In this document: piece by piece, positions 38,245-46,816 of the stretch
How the letters are laid out: the number at the start of each line of letters is the position of its first letter
How positions within the stretch are numbered: position 1 is the first letter of the stretch
Assembly: GCF_014699135.1 (NCBI RefSeq)
Contig: NZ_JACOFT010000001.1
Span: 496,001 to 560,000 of the forward strand
Length of the DNA: 64,000 bases
Reading direction: 5' to 3'
Origin: Cognatundibacterium aquatile
Lineage (GTDB): Bacteria > Pseudomonadota > Gammaproteobacteria > Burkholderiales > Burkholderiaceae_D
Made by a program: the position numbers and the translations under genes
The notes under the pieces: generated by a model
The model's database searches: none
Seen by the model: only the letters and a program-made list of their open reading frames with translations
Told to the model about the DNA's origin: nothing

Positions 38245-39492
38245 TTACAGCTCTAAAGCGATGAGTTCCTGTATGGTCTGACGACGGCGGATTTGCGTGA
38301 TTTTATCGCCATCGACCAGCACTTCCGGAATCAGCGGACGTGAATTGTAATTCGACGACATGCTGGCACCGTAAGCGCCGGTATCGTGAAAGACAAACAG
38401 ATCTCCGATTTCGCAGGCGGGTAAATCCTGCGTTATCACGACGCCGCCGTCTTCCTGTGTGAACACATCACCGGATTCGCACAAAGGACCCGCCACCACG
38501 GTTGGCTTCAATGCGGTCGTGCGCGGTGTGCCGTCCGCGGTGTGGGCGGTGATGCGATGGAAACTGCCATACATCGCCGGGCGGGCAAGATCATTAAAGC
38601 CGGCGTCGACCAGTACAAAGAAATTACTGCCGACTTGTTTTTGCGCACGTAATTCCGAAATCAGGATGCCCGACTGTGCAACCAGAAAACGTCCCGGTTC
38701 AATTTCCATACTGATTTTGTGGCCGAGATGCGCTTCAATTTCTTTACGCGCTTTATCCCAGATCTGGAAATAATGATCGGTATCGACCACAGCTTCATCG
38801 CCACGATAAGGAATCGATAAGCCGCCGCCGATGGAGATCGCCTGTAAGTCACGATTTGCGGTTTTTACCTGCGCGATCATTGCATCGCAGACGCTTTGCA
38901 AGTGGTCGTAATCAACGCCTGAGCCTATATGCATGTGCAGACCCACCAGTTGCAAACCATACTGGTCAATGATCTTCAGTGCATCCGGCAATTCTTCAAA
39001 CCAGATGCCGTGTTTGCTTTGTTCTCCGCCGGTATTGGTTTTGCGGCTGTGACCATGACCAAAACCGGGATTGATACGCAGCCAGACCGGATGCCCGCGA
39101 TGTGCCTGTCCAAGCTGTTCCAGCATTTGTGGCGAACCGCAGTTAACGGGAATATTCAGTTCGACCACGCGTTTCAATGCATTGCGATCCAGCAGATCCG
39201 CTGTGAACACGATCGGTGCATGGGTCTGATCGGCATTGGCGGTTGGCGCATAACCGGCCGCCAGTGCCCGTTCAACCTCACCAAGAGAGACCGAGTCAAC
39301 CATCACCCCTTGTTCGCGCATCAGGCGCAGCAGATGAATATTGCTGGAGGCTTTCTGAGCAAATCGGATCACGTCAAACTGTTTAAGGCGGGCGATTTGC
39401 TGGCGAATGATGCTGGCATCGTATGCCCAGCAAGGGGTGTGGAATTCTTTGGCGATCTGCGCGATCTGGGTGTTGCTGATAGTGGTCGTCAT
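38245..39492 (-). CDS. lysA: diaminopimelate decarboxylase LysA
   Basis: A 415-residue PLP enzyme that decarboxylates meso-diaminopimelate to lysine. The PLP lysine lies in FAQKASSN (near residue 46), with RINPGFGHGHSRKTNTGGEQSKHGIW, HMHIGSGVDY, EPGRFLVAQSG, CESGDVF and TGAYGASMSSNYNSRP. The wording of these segments is closest to the enterobacterial LysA as I recall it, rather than the usual betaproteobacterial one. It is divergent from an Lrp-type regulator across 132 bp, recalling the lysA-lysR pair of E. coli. Confidence 0.92.
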   Translation of the reverse strand: MTTTISNTQIAQIAKEFHTPCWAYDASIIRQQIARLKQFDVIRFAQKASSNIHLLRLMREQGVMVDSVSLGEVERALAAGYAPTANADQTHAPIVFTADLLDRNALKRVVELNIPVNCGSPQMLEQLGQAHRGHPVWLRINPGFGHGHSRKTNTGGEQSKHGIWFEELPDALKIIDQYGLQLVGLHMHIGSGVDYDHLQSVCDAMIAQVKTANRDLQAISIGGGLSIPYRGDEAVVDTDHYFQIWDKARKEIEAHLGHKISMEIEPGRFLVAQSGILISELRAQKQVGSNFFVLVDAGFNDLARPAMYGSFHRITAHTADGTPRTTALKPTVVAGPLCESGDVFTQEDGGVVITQDLPACEIGDLFVFHDTGAYGASMSSNYNSRPLIPEVLVDGDKITQIRRRQTIQELIALEL

Positions 39493-39552
39493 GATGATCT
39501 CTTGAACCTTACCGGGTTTAGTGTAAGCTCTACTTTAACAAGCGCTTCGTGA

Positions 39553-39576
39553 TGCTTAAATAGGATTCCATAAGCA
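39553..39576. promoter_or_regulatory. inverted repeat between lysA and the Lrp-type regulator
   Basis: TGCTTA and TAAGCA form 6-bp arms around a 12-base spacer in the divergent intergenic region. Lrp/AsnC proteins bind degenerate palindromes, so this is a candidate operator controlling either or both genes. Binding is inferred. Confidence 0.4.
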
Positions 39577-39624
39577 ATTCAACCGTGATTGATGGAATTC
39601 AACGGAAAATTCTTTTGTCTCCTT

Positions 39625-40080
39625 ATGAATCCCAAAATAGATAATTTTGATCAGAAAATCCTGAGTTTATTGCAACAGGATGCACGCATGTCGCATGCGG
39701 AAATTGGCCGTCAGGTGCATCTGAGTCAACCCGCCGTATCCGAACGCATCAAGCGTCTGGAGGCGGCTGAAGTCATACGTGGTTACCGTGCAGACGTGAA
39801 TCCTAAGGCGCTCGGTTATCAGATTACAGCAATGATACGTTTATCGACGCAGCAGGGCAGACCTTACGCGCAGTATGTCGCATCTTGTCCAGAAATTATC
39901 GATTGTTATACGGTTACCGGCGAAGACGGTGCGGTGATGCGTGTGCTGGCAACTGACGTGGAGCATTTGCAGCGCATTATCAATGAGCTCAATGCCTTCG
40001 GATCGACATCAACGGCGATCGTGCTGACGACGCATGTTGCCGGAAAGACGATTACAGCACCTGTCCATGAAGGAGGCTGA
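39625..40080 (+). CDS. Lrp/AsnC family transcriptional regulator
   Basis: A 151-residue regulator with an N-terminal helix-turn-helix (DQKILSLLQQDARMSHAEIGRQVHLSQPAVSERIKRLE) and a C-terminal RAM ligand-binding domain (GYRADVNPKALGYQITAMIRL, CYTVTGEDGAVMRVLATD). ATG 39625 gives the normal family length; a start 33 bases upstream is possible. Being divergent from lysA, it may respond to lysine or diaminopimelate. The following outer-membrane gene starts 1 base after its stop, so the two are co-transcribed. Confidence 0.85.
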   Translation: MNPKIDNFDQKILSLLQQDARMSHAEIGRQVHLSQPAVSERIKRLEAAEVIRGYRADVNPKALGYQITAMIRLSTQQGRPYAQYVASCPEIIDCYTVTGEDGAVMRVLATDVEHLQRIINELNAFGSTSTAIVLTTHVAGKTITAPVHEGG

Positions 40081-40081
40081 G

Positions 40082-40885
40082 ATGAAAAATAAGAGATTTT
40101 CCGGTAAGAGAGTTGCGTGTATCAAACGTATCGGCGCAGGATTGTTGGCTGGTAGCGTAAGCCTTCTGGCTGCCGCCGCAGAGCAGAACGATGCGCCGAT
40201 CACACCGTATCGGCCATCGGTATCGAACTCGGCGCAATTGCCGTTTCCAGGTCAGCTCGAAGCGGAGTTCGGTATGTTATCCGGTAAATCGGGAGAAGCG
40301 AGGCGTGACTGCTTGCCTTCATTGTTGAAACTGGCTTTTTCCGAGCAGTGGGGCATCTTATTGGGCGGTGATCTGCGGGTGATGAATGATGATGGCGCGG
40401 GGGCGCGTGTGCGTGGCATGGGTGACGTGAATCTGGTGTTGAAGCGGGCGTTTGTGATCGACAGCGACACTGCTTTCGGATTGGAGCTGGGCGTGAAACT
40501 GCCAACCGCAAAACAAGCGATAGGTACAGAAAAACGCGATTACACCCTGAACGGTATTTACAGCAAAGACCTGGGCGACTGGCATCTGGATCTGAACGCG
40601 AATGTGACGAGAATGGGATGGGCAGATGACGGCGTATCGCGTTGGCAAACTGGTCTGTCTTCGGCTTTTTCATATAGCCTCAGCGAGGCTCTGGGTGTCA
40701 CTGCTGAGTGGTCGGGAACTAAAAGTAAAGGCAGTCAGCCGCAAAATCAGATCTTGCTGGCGCTGACTTACAGCCCGAACAAACGTTTGACTTTTGATAT
40801 AGGGTTGAGCAAAGGCATCAGCGCTACGGCCACTGATCGTGCTTTTTTTGCGGGCGTGGTTGTGCCGGTTGCCAGATTATTTTAG
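40082..40885 (+). CDS. putative outer-membrane beta-barrel protein
   Basis: A 267-residue protein with a signal peptide (about residues 1-33, cleavage near AAAA-EQ). Its alternating beta pattern (LPFPGQLEAEFGMLSG, GLELGVKLPT, WHLDLNANVTRMG, LTFDIGLSKGI) and C-terminal Phe fit a transporter-like outer-membrane barrel, resembling the Phenol_MetA_deg/meta-pathway type. The ATG has a perfect AGGAGG ribosome-binding site inside the end of the Lrp-type gene. The substrate is unknown; control by the Lrp-type regulator is plausible. Confidence 0.7.
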   Translation: MKNKRFSGKRVACIKRIGAGLLAGSVSLLAAAAEQNDAPITPYRPSVSNSAQLPFPGQLEAEFGMLSGKSGEARRDCLPSLLKLAFSEQWGILLGGDLRVMNDDGAGARVRGMGDVNLVLKRAFVIDSDTAFGLELGVKLPTAKQAIGTEKRDYTLNGIYSKDLGDWHLDLNANVTRMGWADDGVSRWQTGLSSAFSYSLSEALGVTAEWSGTKSKGSQPQNQILLALTYSPNKRLTFDIGLSKGISATATDRAFFAGVVVPVARLF

Positions 40886-41017
40886 CTGCAGGAGTGCAGC
40901 CGTTTGATGAAGGTCAGACCGAGGGCAGTCAATCCGGCGCTACATGGATGACACGCTGCCGACATCACGCGTAAACCGTATAATGCCCGCTTATCTCTGA
41001 ACTATTGAGGAAGTCCC

Positions 41018-41539
41018 ATGTTGGCACCGTCTTCTCCACGTAAATTCGCTTTGTTTGCCGCTATCGCCGCAATCGCACTGGCTGTGCTTGGTTTTCTCTT
41101 TTACCAATCGGTCGCTGCCAAACCGGCGATGCCACAAGTGACGTTCACCAATCTGAAAGGCGACAAATTGACGACGCAGGATTTGCGCGGCAAAGTCGTT
41201 ATGGTGAATTTCTGGGCGACTTCCTGTTCTACTTGTATCGCTGAGATGCCGCGAATGATAGAGACCTATAACAAGTACAACAAGCAAGGTCTGGAATTTG
41301 TTGCGGTGGCAATGAGCTACGATCCGCCGAATTATGTACTCAATTATGCTGAGACCCGGCAACTGCCATTTCACGTTGCACTGGATGTGCAGGGCAAGTT
41401 GGCGCAGGCTTTCGGCGATGTAAAGCTGACGCCGACTACCTATGTTATCGACAAGCAGGGCAATGTTTTAAAACGTTATGTCGGTGAGCCTTCATTCACT
41501 GAATTGCATGGTTTGTTGGAAAAAGCTTTAGCTGGTTGA
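41018..41539 (+). CDS. TlpA-family thioredoxin-like protein
   Basis: A 173-residue membrane-anchored protein with one N-terminal hydrophobic segment (about residues 9-30) and a thioredoxin fold facing the periplasm. The active site is C70-S-T-C73 (FWATSCSTCIAEMP), followed by the cis-Pro region (LTPTTYVID). Such proteins reduce disulfides, often for cytochrome c or copper-protein maturation. It has no obvious partner, and a P-type ATPase gene converges on it. Confidence 0.87.
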   Translation: MLAPSSPRKFALFAAIAAIALAVLGFLFYQSVAAKPAMPQVTFTNLKGDKLTTQDLRGKVVMVNFWATSCSTCIAEMPRMIETYNKYNKQGLEFVAVAMSYDPPNYVLNYAETRQLPFHVALDVQGKLAQAFGDVKLTPTTYVIDKQGNVLKRYVGEPSFTELHGLLEKALAG

Positions 41540-41558
41540 TCTTCATCTGAGACACAGC

Positions 41559-44150
41559 TCAGGACAAACGGCGCTGTCTGTATCGGTATGCTTTGGCTGC
41601 GGCAATCAGGCCGATACAAAACAGAGCCGCTGCGGCGCTGGTCAGCACTTCGGGTAAAGCCGGTTGCCCGAAGTGAAACAGTGCACTGATCGCCGGTATG
41701 CTTAGCGCCAGAAGCAAGATTGCTGAGGCCGTAGCGACCACCCACCACAATGCCGGATTTGGCAAACGCAGACTGTGGATGATGTCTGACGACACGCTGC
41801 GATGAATAAAAATCAAACCGATATTTCCTATCACCATTGCCGTGAACGCCAGGGCGCGGGCTTCTCCGGTATTTGGATAATGCTGCAATGCATACCCATA
41901 GATACCAAGCACCGTCAGTAGTAACGCCGTGCCATGTAACAAGCCGGTACGCAGTACTGCAGCATCAAAAATACTGGCGTTGACGGAACGCGGTGGTCTG
42001 TGCATGACATCGGGCTCTTCCGATTCCGCCTCGAACACCAGTGAACAGGTCGGGTCAATAATCAGTTGCAACACCATAATATGCACGGGCATAAGCACCA
42101 GCGGCCAGCCTGCGAGCACCGGAATCAGCGACATGCCGATCACCGGAATGTGCACAGCAATGATGAAACGAATGGTTTTGCGTAAATTATCGAAGATGCG
42201 CCGTCCTGAGCGTATGGTCGCCACGATCGCTGTAAAGTCGTCATCAAGTAATACCAGTGCAGCCGACTCACGCGCTACATCGGTGCCGCGCTTGCCCATG
42301 GCGATACCGATATGGGCGGCCTTTAATGCAGGCGCATCATTGACGCCATCACCGGTCATCGCGACGATCTCTCCATTCTTTTTCAGCACGTTGACCAGTC
42401 TTAGTTTTTGCTCTGGCGATACGCGGCAAAAGATACCCGTTGTCTTGATGCGTTGGCTGAGTTCGGCATCGTCAATCGCAGTTAATTCGGCGCCGGTCAT
42501 GATGCCGGAGGATGTTGCAAAGCCACATTGTTGAGCGATGTTTTGCGCGGTAGCAGGATAGTCGCCGGTAATCATGATGACTCTGATGCCAGCAGTCTGG
42601 CAATCCTGTATCGCCGCGGGTACGCCAGCGCGGATCGGGTCGGCGAGCGCGATCAGGCCGATGAACTCAAACTCGAAATCATGCTGGATAGGCGGCAGTT
42701 TTTTATCTGTATTTTCAGTTGCAGACAGTGATACCGGGCTGAATTGCGCTTTGGCGACGCCAAGTACGCGTAATCCTTGCTTCGCCAGCAGATCGACTTC
42801 CTTGTGCAATGCGTTTATTTGCTCAACGCTGAGATGACAAAGATCGGCAATCGCTTCGGGCGCGCCTTTGCTGGCGATCACAAAATGTGCCTGATCGGCC
42901 GATTGCCATACGCGTGACATCGCCAGTAATTCTTTTGAGAGCGGATATTCATCAACCAGCGTCCAGCTATCGTGCAGATGTTCGGTTTGCCCCAACATTG
43001 ATTTTCCGAATTCCTGAATCGCCACTTCCATAGGATCAAATGGCGAGCGATGACTGGCCAGAATCGCGTATTCCAGTACTTCGTGAAACTCTTCTTCCAG
43101 TACCTGTGGCTGCTTCGCATCGGGCGCGGTACAGCAATAGTGGCTGCCTTGCGCAAACAGGCGCGCAACGGCCATTTTGTTTTGTGTCAGCGTGCCGGTT
43201 TTATCGACGCACAGCACCGTTGTTTCACCGAGCATCTCAATCGCCGGTACGCGGCGGGTCAACACTCTTTGTCGGGCAATTCTCCAGGCACCGAGTCCCA
43301 GAAAAAGAGCCAGCACGACGGGTAATTCTTCCGGAATCAGCGCCATGGCAAATGTGATGCCAACCAGAATCCCGTTCAGCCAGTCGTGGCGACTGATGCC
43401 ATAGAAAATGGTCAGCAGCAGTGCGACAGCCAGACTGGCAAAGGCGATCATTTTGACGACTTTGTCCATCTCAGTCTGCACGCGCGTTGGTTCCTGTTGC
43501 ACGCTGGCCAGAGCTTGTCCGATTTTTCCTATCGCCGTGCGGCTGCCAGTCGCCATCACGCGCGCAATGCCGTTGCCTTGCACCACTAGTGATCCGGAAA
43601 ACACAAAAGGCATGTGTTCGCCGCCAGCTTGTCCCATTGTGAGCGGCGCCGGCTTTGCCACTGTTTTTCCGACAGCTAAAGATTCACCGGTCAGCAAGGA
43701 TTCGTCCACGCTCATATTCATGCTCGAAACTAATATGGCGTCAGCAGCGACACGATCACCTTCTGACAAAACCAACAGATCACCGCAAACGACGTCCCGG
43801 CTGGCGATGTTTTGCTGTCTGCCGTCGCGTATCACGATGGCTCGTGGGCTGGATAAGTCACGCAGTGCTTCGAGTGCACGTTCGGTTTTATGTTCCTGAA
43901 ACAGACTGATGCTGACGATGATCAGGATAAAAAATACCAGTACGACAGCGCCGTGTGTATCGCCAAGAATCAGATAGACACCACCACAGGCAAACAGCAA
44001 CAGCAGCATGGGCTCACTGATGACTTTCCATATCATATTGGCGATGTTGCGCGGTCTGGCGGAGGGTAATTCATTGGCGCCCTCTGCCGTCAGCCGGGCG
44101 GCGGCTTCCGTAGCGCTAAGACCGGTCATTGCGTTCACTTCGGATACCAT
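41559..44150 (-). CDS. cation-transporting P-type ATPase (P2 type)
   Basis: An 863-residue P-type ATPase. It has an N-terminal cation ATPase domain (GLSATEAAARLTAEGANELP), an actuator domain with TGES, the phosphorylation motif DKTGTLTQNKM, the hinge TGDGVNDAPALKAA and about ten membrane segments. The M4 motif reads PEELP instead of the PEGLP of calcium pumps, and M6 carries DPTCSLVFEAE. It lacks heavy-metal CxxC domains. It is probably a P2A-like pump for Ca2+, Mn2+ or monovalent cations; the ion cannot be fixed from sequence. ATG 44150 follows AAGG; upstream frame is not conserved. Confidence 0.85.
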   Translation of the reverse strand: MVSEVNAMTGLSATEAAARLTAEGANELPSARPRNIANMIWKVISEPMLLLLFACGGVYLILGDTHGAVVLVFFILIIVSISLFQEHKTERALEALRDLSSPRAIVIRDGRQQNIASRDVVCGDLLVLSEGDRVAADAILVSSMNMSVDESLLTGESLAVGKTVAKPAPLTMGQAGGEHMPFVFSGSLVVQGNGIARVMATGSRTAIGKIGQALASVQQEPTRVQTEMDKVVKMIAFASLAVALLLTIFYGISRHDWLNGILVGITFAMALIPEELPVVLALFLGLGAWRIARQRVLTRRVPAIEMLGETTVLCVDKTGTLTQNKMAVARLFAQGSHYCCTAPDAKQPQVLEEEFHEVLEYAILASHRSPFDPMEVAIQEFGKSMLGQTEHLHDSWTLVDEYPLSKELLAMSRVWQSADQAHFVIASKGAPEAIADLCHLSVEQINALHKEVDLLAKQGLRVLGVAKAQFSPVSLSATENTDKKLPPIQHDFEFEFIGLIALADPIRAGVPAAIQDCQTAGIRVIMITGDYPATAQNIAQQCGFATSSGIMTGAELTAIDDAELSQRIKTTGIFCRVSPEQKLRLVNVLKKNGEIVAMTGDGVNDAPALKAAHIGIAMGKRGTDVARESAALVLLDDDFTAIVATIRSGRRIFDNLRKTIRFIIAVHIPVIGMSLIPVLAGWPLVLMPVHIMVLQLIIDPTCSLVFEAESEEPDVMHRPPRSVNASIFDAAVLRTGLLHGTALLLTVLGIYGYALQHYPNTGEARALAFTAMVIGNIGLIFIHRSVSSDIIHSLRLPNPALWWVVATASAILLLALSIPAISALFHFGQPALPEVLTSAAAALFCIGLIAAAKAYRYRQRRLS

Positions 44151-44355
44151 GTACTGAACCTTTTCACGTGAGCTGGCAGGTGAGGAGTATGCAAAAAACA
44201 CATGCTCATAGTAGCAAACAAACTCGCCAGATAAGCTTGTGCAAGAGCAAGTCCGGCGACTGATTTGCAATGGCTTGCAAGCGACTGTCGCATTATGAAG
44301 CGTCGCAATGGACTGAGATCCGGTGCTTATTAGTCGAAAATATTATAGAAAAAAA

Positions 44356-44377
44356 TTTCTAGACAAAAGTTTCTAGA
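44356..44377. promoter_or_regulatory. paired TTTCTAGA boxes, probable BlaI-type operator
   Basis: TTTCTAGA occurs at 44356-44363 and again at 44370-44377, 14 bases apart, each containing the palindrome TCTAGA. They lie 40 bases before the repressor gene, next to TATTATAGA-like promoter sequence. BlaI/MecI repressors bind paired short palindromes, though the usual half-sites are TACA/TGTA. The role as operator is inference. Confidence 0.5.
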
Positions 44378-44416
44378 ACATTTATTCTGCATTCATTCCT
44401 GATTTCGAAGTTATTC

Positions 44417-44824
44417 ATGAACTCCGTTCCTAAATCTGTATCGTCCACATCCGCCATCCCCAAGCCCACAGCCTCGGAGCTGAATTTGCTTAAGATACTG
44501 TGGCAGCAGGGCCCGATGAATGCCAAACAGGTACATGAGGCTGCCCATGCGGAACGTCCTGACCTCGCCTATGCGACGGTATTGCGCCATCTGCAAATCA
44601 TGCATGGGAAGGGTATTTTGACCCGCGATGAACGCCAGCGATCGCACGTATATGCACCGTCACAAGAACAAGACTCACTGCAAACTAATCTGCTCAAGGA
44701 TCTGATACAGAAAGTCTTTGCCGGTTCTGGCAAGGCGCTGGTACTGGCAGCCCTACGTGGTCATGTCAGCGCCGCAGAACGCAAAGAGATAGAGCAAATT
44801 CTGCAGGAAGAAAAGAAATCATGA
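44417..44824 (+). CDS. BlaI/MecI/CopY family transcriptional repressor
   Basis: A 135-residue winged-helix repressor. PTASELNLLKILWQQGPMNAKQVHEAAHAERPDLAYATVLRHLQIMHGKGIL is the BlaI/MecI DNA-binding domain. DLIQKVFAGSGKALVLAAL is the dimerisation region, where proteolytic inactivation occurs in the staphylococcal proteins. Its stop overlaps the start of the M56 gene (ATGA), which encodes the matching membrane protease, so the two form a repressor/sensor pair. It probably represses its own operon through the TTTCTAGA boxes. Confidence 0.9.
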   Translation: MNSVPKSVSSTSAIPKPTASELNLLKILWQQGPMNAKQVHEAAHAERPDLAYATVLRHLQIMHGKGILTRDERQRSHVYAPSQEQDSLQTNLLKDLIQKVFAGSGKALVLAALRGHVSAAERKEIEQILQEEKKS

Positions 44825-46698
44825 TATCCGCAGACATCATGACGCGCAGCATGAGTGAGGTATTGGGCTGGCCTTTACTCAATTTCGTCTGGCAGGGCGC
44901 TTTGATCGCCAGCATCAGCGCTATCCTGTTTGCGCTATGCCGCAATGCCCGCCCGCATTTACGTTATCTGATTGCCTGTATCGCCATGTTGCTGTGCCTG
45001 TTATGGCCATTGCTGAGCATTGTCCAGCAATGGCAGGCGCCTCAAACGCTCAGTCTGGAGGCGGCATTACAACTGGCAACAAACACGGCCATCGCTCTGG
45101 ATCTGGTGTGGATAAAAGAAAGCGCTTTTGTTGCGGGAATCGGCGCCTGCCTGCCCTTTATCGTCAGTGTCTGGAGTCTCGGCGTCGCGATCATGATGCT
45201 ACGCCTTGGGCTGGGTTTGCTATGGGTACACAAGCTGGGAGCGCAGCATGCGACGGGCACCTTAGCTGACGCGTCATCAACATGGCAGTGTCGCGCCAAT
45301 CGACTGGCGCACAAATTTGGTATCCAACGTCAGGTAACGCTGCAATTTCGCCAGCAATTATTCAGCCCCATTACTTACGGTTGTTTCAAACCGGTGATAC
45401 TCATGCCTGCGTCGCTGCTGAGCGGTATGTCATACGACATGATAGAAGCCTTGCTGGCACACGAGCTTGGTCATATCAAACGCTGGGATTACGCCGTCAA
45501 TTTATTGCAAAATCTGGTCTTGTCTTTGTTGTTCTACCATCCTGCTGTCTGGTGGTTGTCACGGCGCATCAATACAGAAAGAGAATTGATTGCCGATGAC
45601 CTTGCAATCAGTGCCGTTGGTCACGCCCGCCCTTTGGCGTGTGCATTGCAAGCGCTGGATAAACTCGAGTCAGGTGTGCTTTACCGGCCCGGGCTCGCTG
45701 CGAATGGCGGTGACCTGCTGTCACGTATCAGACACCTGATACGTCCTGACGCGCAACCATGGCACTGGAAAATGGCGAGCCCCGTATTGGGTATCGGAAT
45801 GGCATTGCTGCTGTTGATGCAGATGCCGATGATGGCAACGGCGGATATGACTATGCCAGAACGTCCTGCCGTGCCGACCGCAATCGATGGTAATGTCAGC
45901 AACGCCAATACTGTAAACAACGCTGCTAACAACGCTGCACCTCGCAGAACAGTATATGTCCGCACCCAGTCTGAACATGTGCTTGTGATGGACGAGCAAA
46001 CCGGGCAGGTATTGATGGACAAAGATGCGGACGCGATTGTGCCTATCGCCTCTATCTCCAAACTGATGACGGCCATGCTGATTGTCGACGCAGGTTTAGA
46101 TCGACAGGAAAAAATCACCATCACAAAAGACGATGCTGCAGTCTGGAATACCCGTCAGATCATGCTGAAGCCCGGTCAGGTACTGACGCGGCAAAGCTTG
46201 CTGGAACTGGCGCTGACCGCCTCCAGCAATATCGCTGCCAAGGCGCTGGCCAGGACTTATCCCGGTGGCGAGCCTGCATTTATCGATGCCGCACAAAAGA
46301 AAATAAGTCAGCTCAAGCTACAGCAAACACAATTGGTCGAAGCGACCGGTATTTCAAGCCAGAATCGCTCCAGTGCTAAAGACATTGCCAGACTGGTGAT
46401 GGCTGCGGCTGCGTATCCTGAGTTAAGCCGCCAGAGCAGCCGTAGCGAAGGTGCTGTTTTCATCGACGGCACGCTGCAAAAATACCAGAGTAGCAATGCC
46501 CTGACGGCCAACCAGGATTGGAACATCAGTCTGTCCAAAACTGGCTATTCCAAAGCGGCTGGTCGCTGTCTGGCCATGCGTATGAATATCGGAGGTAAGC
46601 CTGTCGTCATGGTATTACTGAATGCCAGAAACCTTGATGCGCGCGATGGTGATGTGATGAATATACGGGCTGCCATGCTACCGACCACAGCCAGCTAA
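44821..46698 (+). CDS. M56 (BlaR1-type) membrane protease fused to an S11 DD-peptidase domain
   Basis: A 625-residue protein with two enzymatic modules. Residues about 1-345 form an M56 membrane metalloprotease with several membrane segments. Zinc motif H214-E-L-G-H218 and the later Glu/Asp cluster (ERELIADD, residues 253-260) are intact. A final membrane segment (about 320-345) exports the rest. Residues about 370-620 are a full S11 serine peptidase domain: S411-I-S-K414 (SxxK), S468-S-N470 (SxN) and K573-T-G575. In BlaR1 the external sensor is a class D beta-lactamase-like domain; here it resembles PBP7/8 endopeptidases instead. It should sense or process cell-wall peptides or beta-lactams and then cleave the repressor. 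Confidence 0.88.
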   Translation: MISADIMTRSMSEVLGWPLLNFVWQGALIASISAILFALCRNARPHLRYLIACIAMLLCLLWPLLSIVQQWQAPQTLSLEAALQLATNTAIALDLVWIKESAFVAGIGACLPFIVSVWSLGVAIMMLRLGLGLLWVHKLGAQHATGTLADASSTWQCRANRLAHKFGIQRQVTLQFRQQLFSPITYGCFKPVILMPASLLSGMSYDMIEALLAHELGHIKRWDYAVNLLQNLVLSLLFYHPAVWWLSRRINTERELIADDLAISAVGHARPLACALQALDKLESGVLYRPGLAANGGDLLSRIRHLIRPDAQPWHWKMASPVLGIGMALLLLMQMPMMATADMTMPERPAVPTAIDGNVSNANTVNNAANNAAPRRTVYVRTQSEHVLVMDEQTGQVLMDKDADAIVPIASISKLMTAMLIVDAGLDRQEKITITKDDAAVWNTRQIMLKPGQVLTRQSLLELALTASSNIAAKALARTYPGGEPAFIDAAQKKISQLKLQQTQLVEATGISSQNRSSAKDIARLVMAAAAYPELSRQSSRSEGAVFIDGTLQKYQSSNALTANQDWNISLSKTGYSKAAGRCLAMRMNIGGKPVVMVLLNARNLDARDGDVMNIRAAMLPTTAS

Positions 46699-46816
46699 GC
46701 AGGTTTTAGTCAGTCAGGTTCGCTGGCTGACGCTATCTCCCCCCATGTCTTACATATTGCGCCCCGAGCGGTGCAAGGACAGGGCACGTCCACACACAAC
46801 AAAAGAAAGACACACC

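Noticed and set aside
40082-40885. Starting the outer-membrane gene at 40034
   Set aside because: That start lies inside the Lrp-type gene. The ATG at 40082 has a perfect AGGAGG site and a proper signal peptide.
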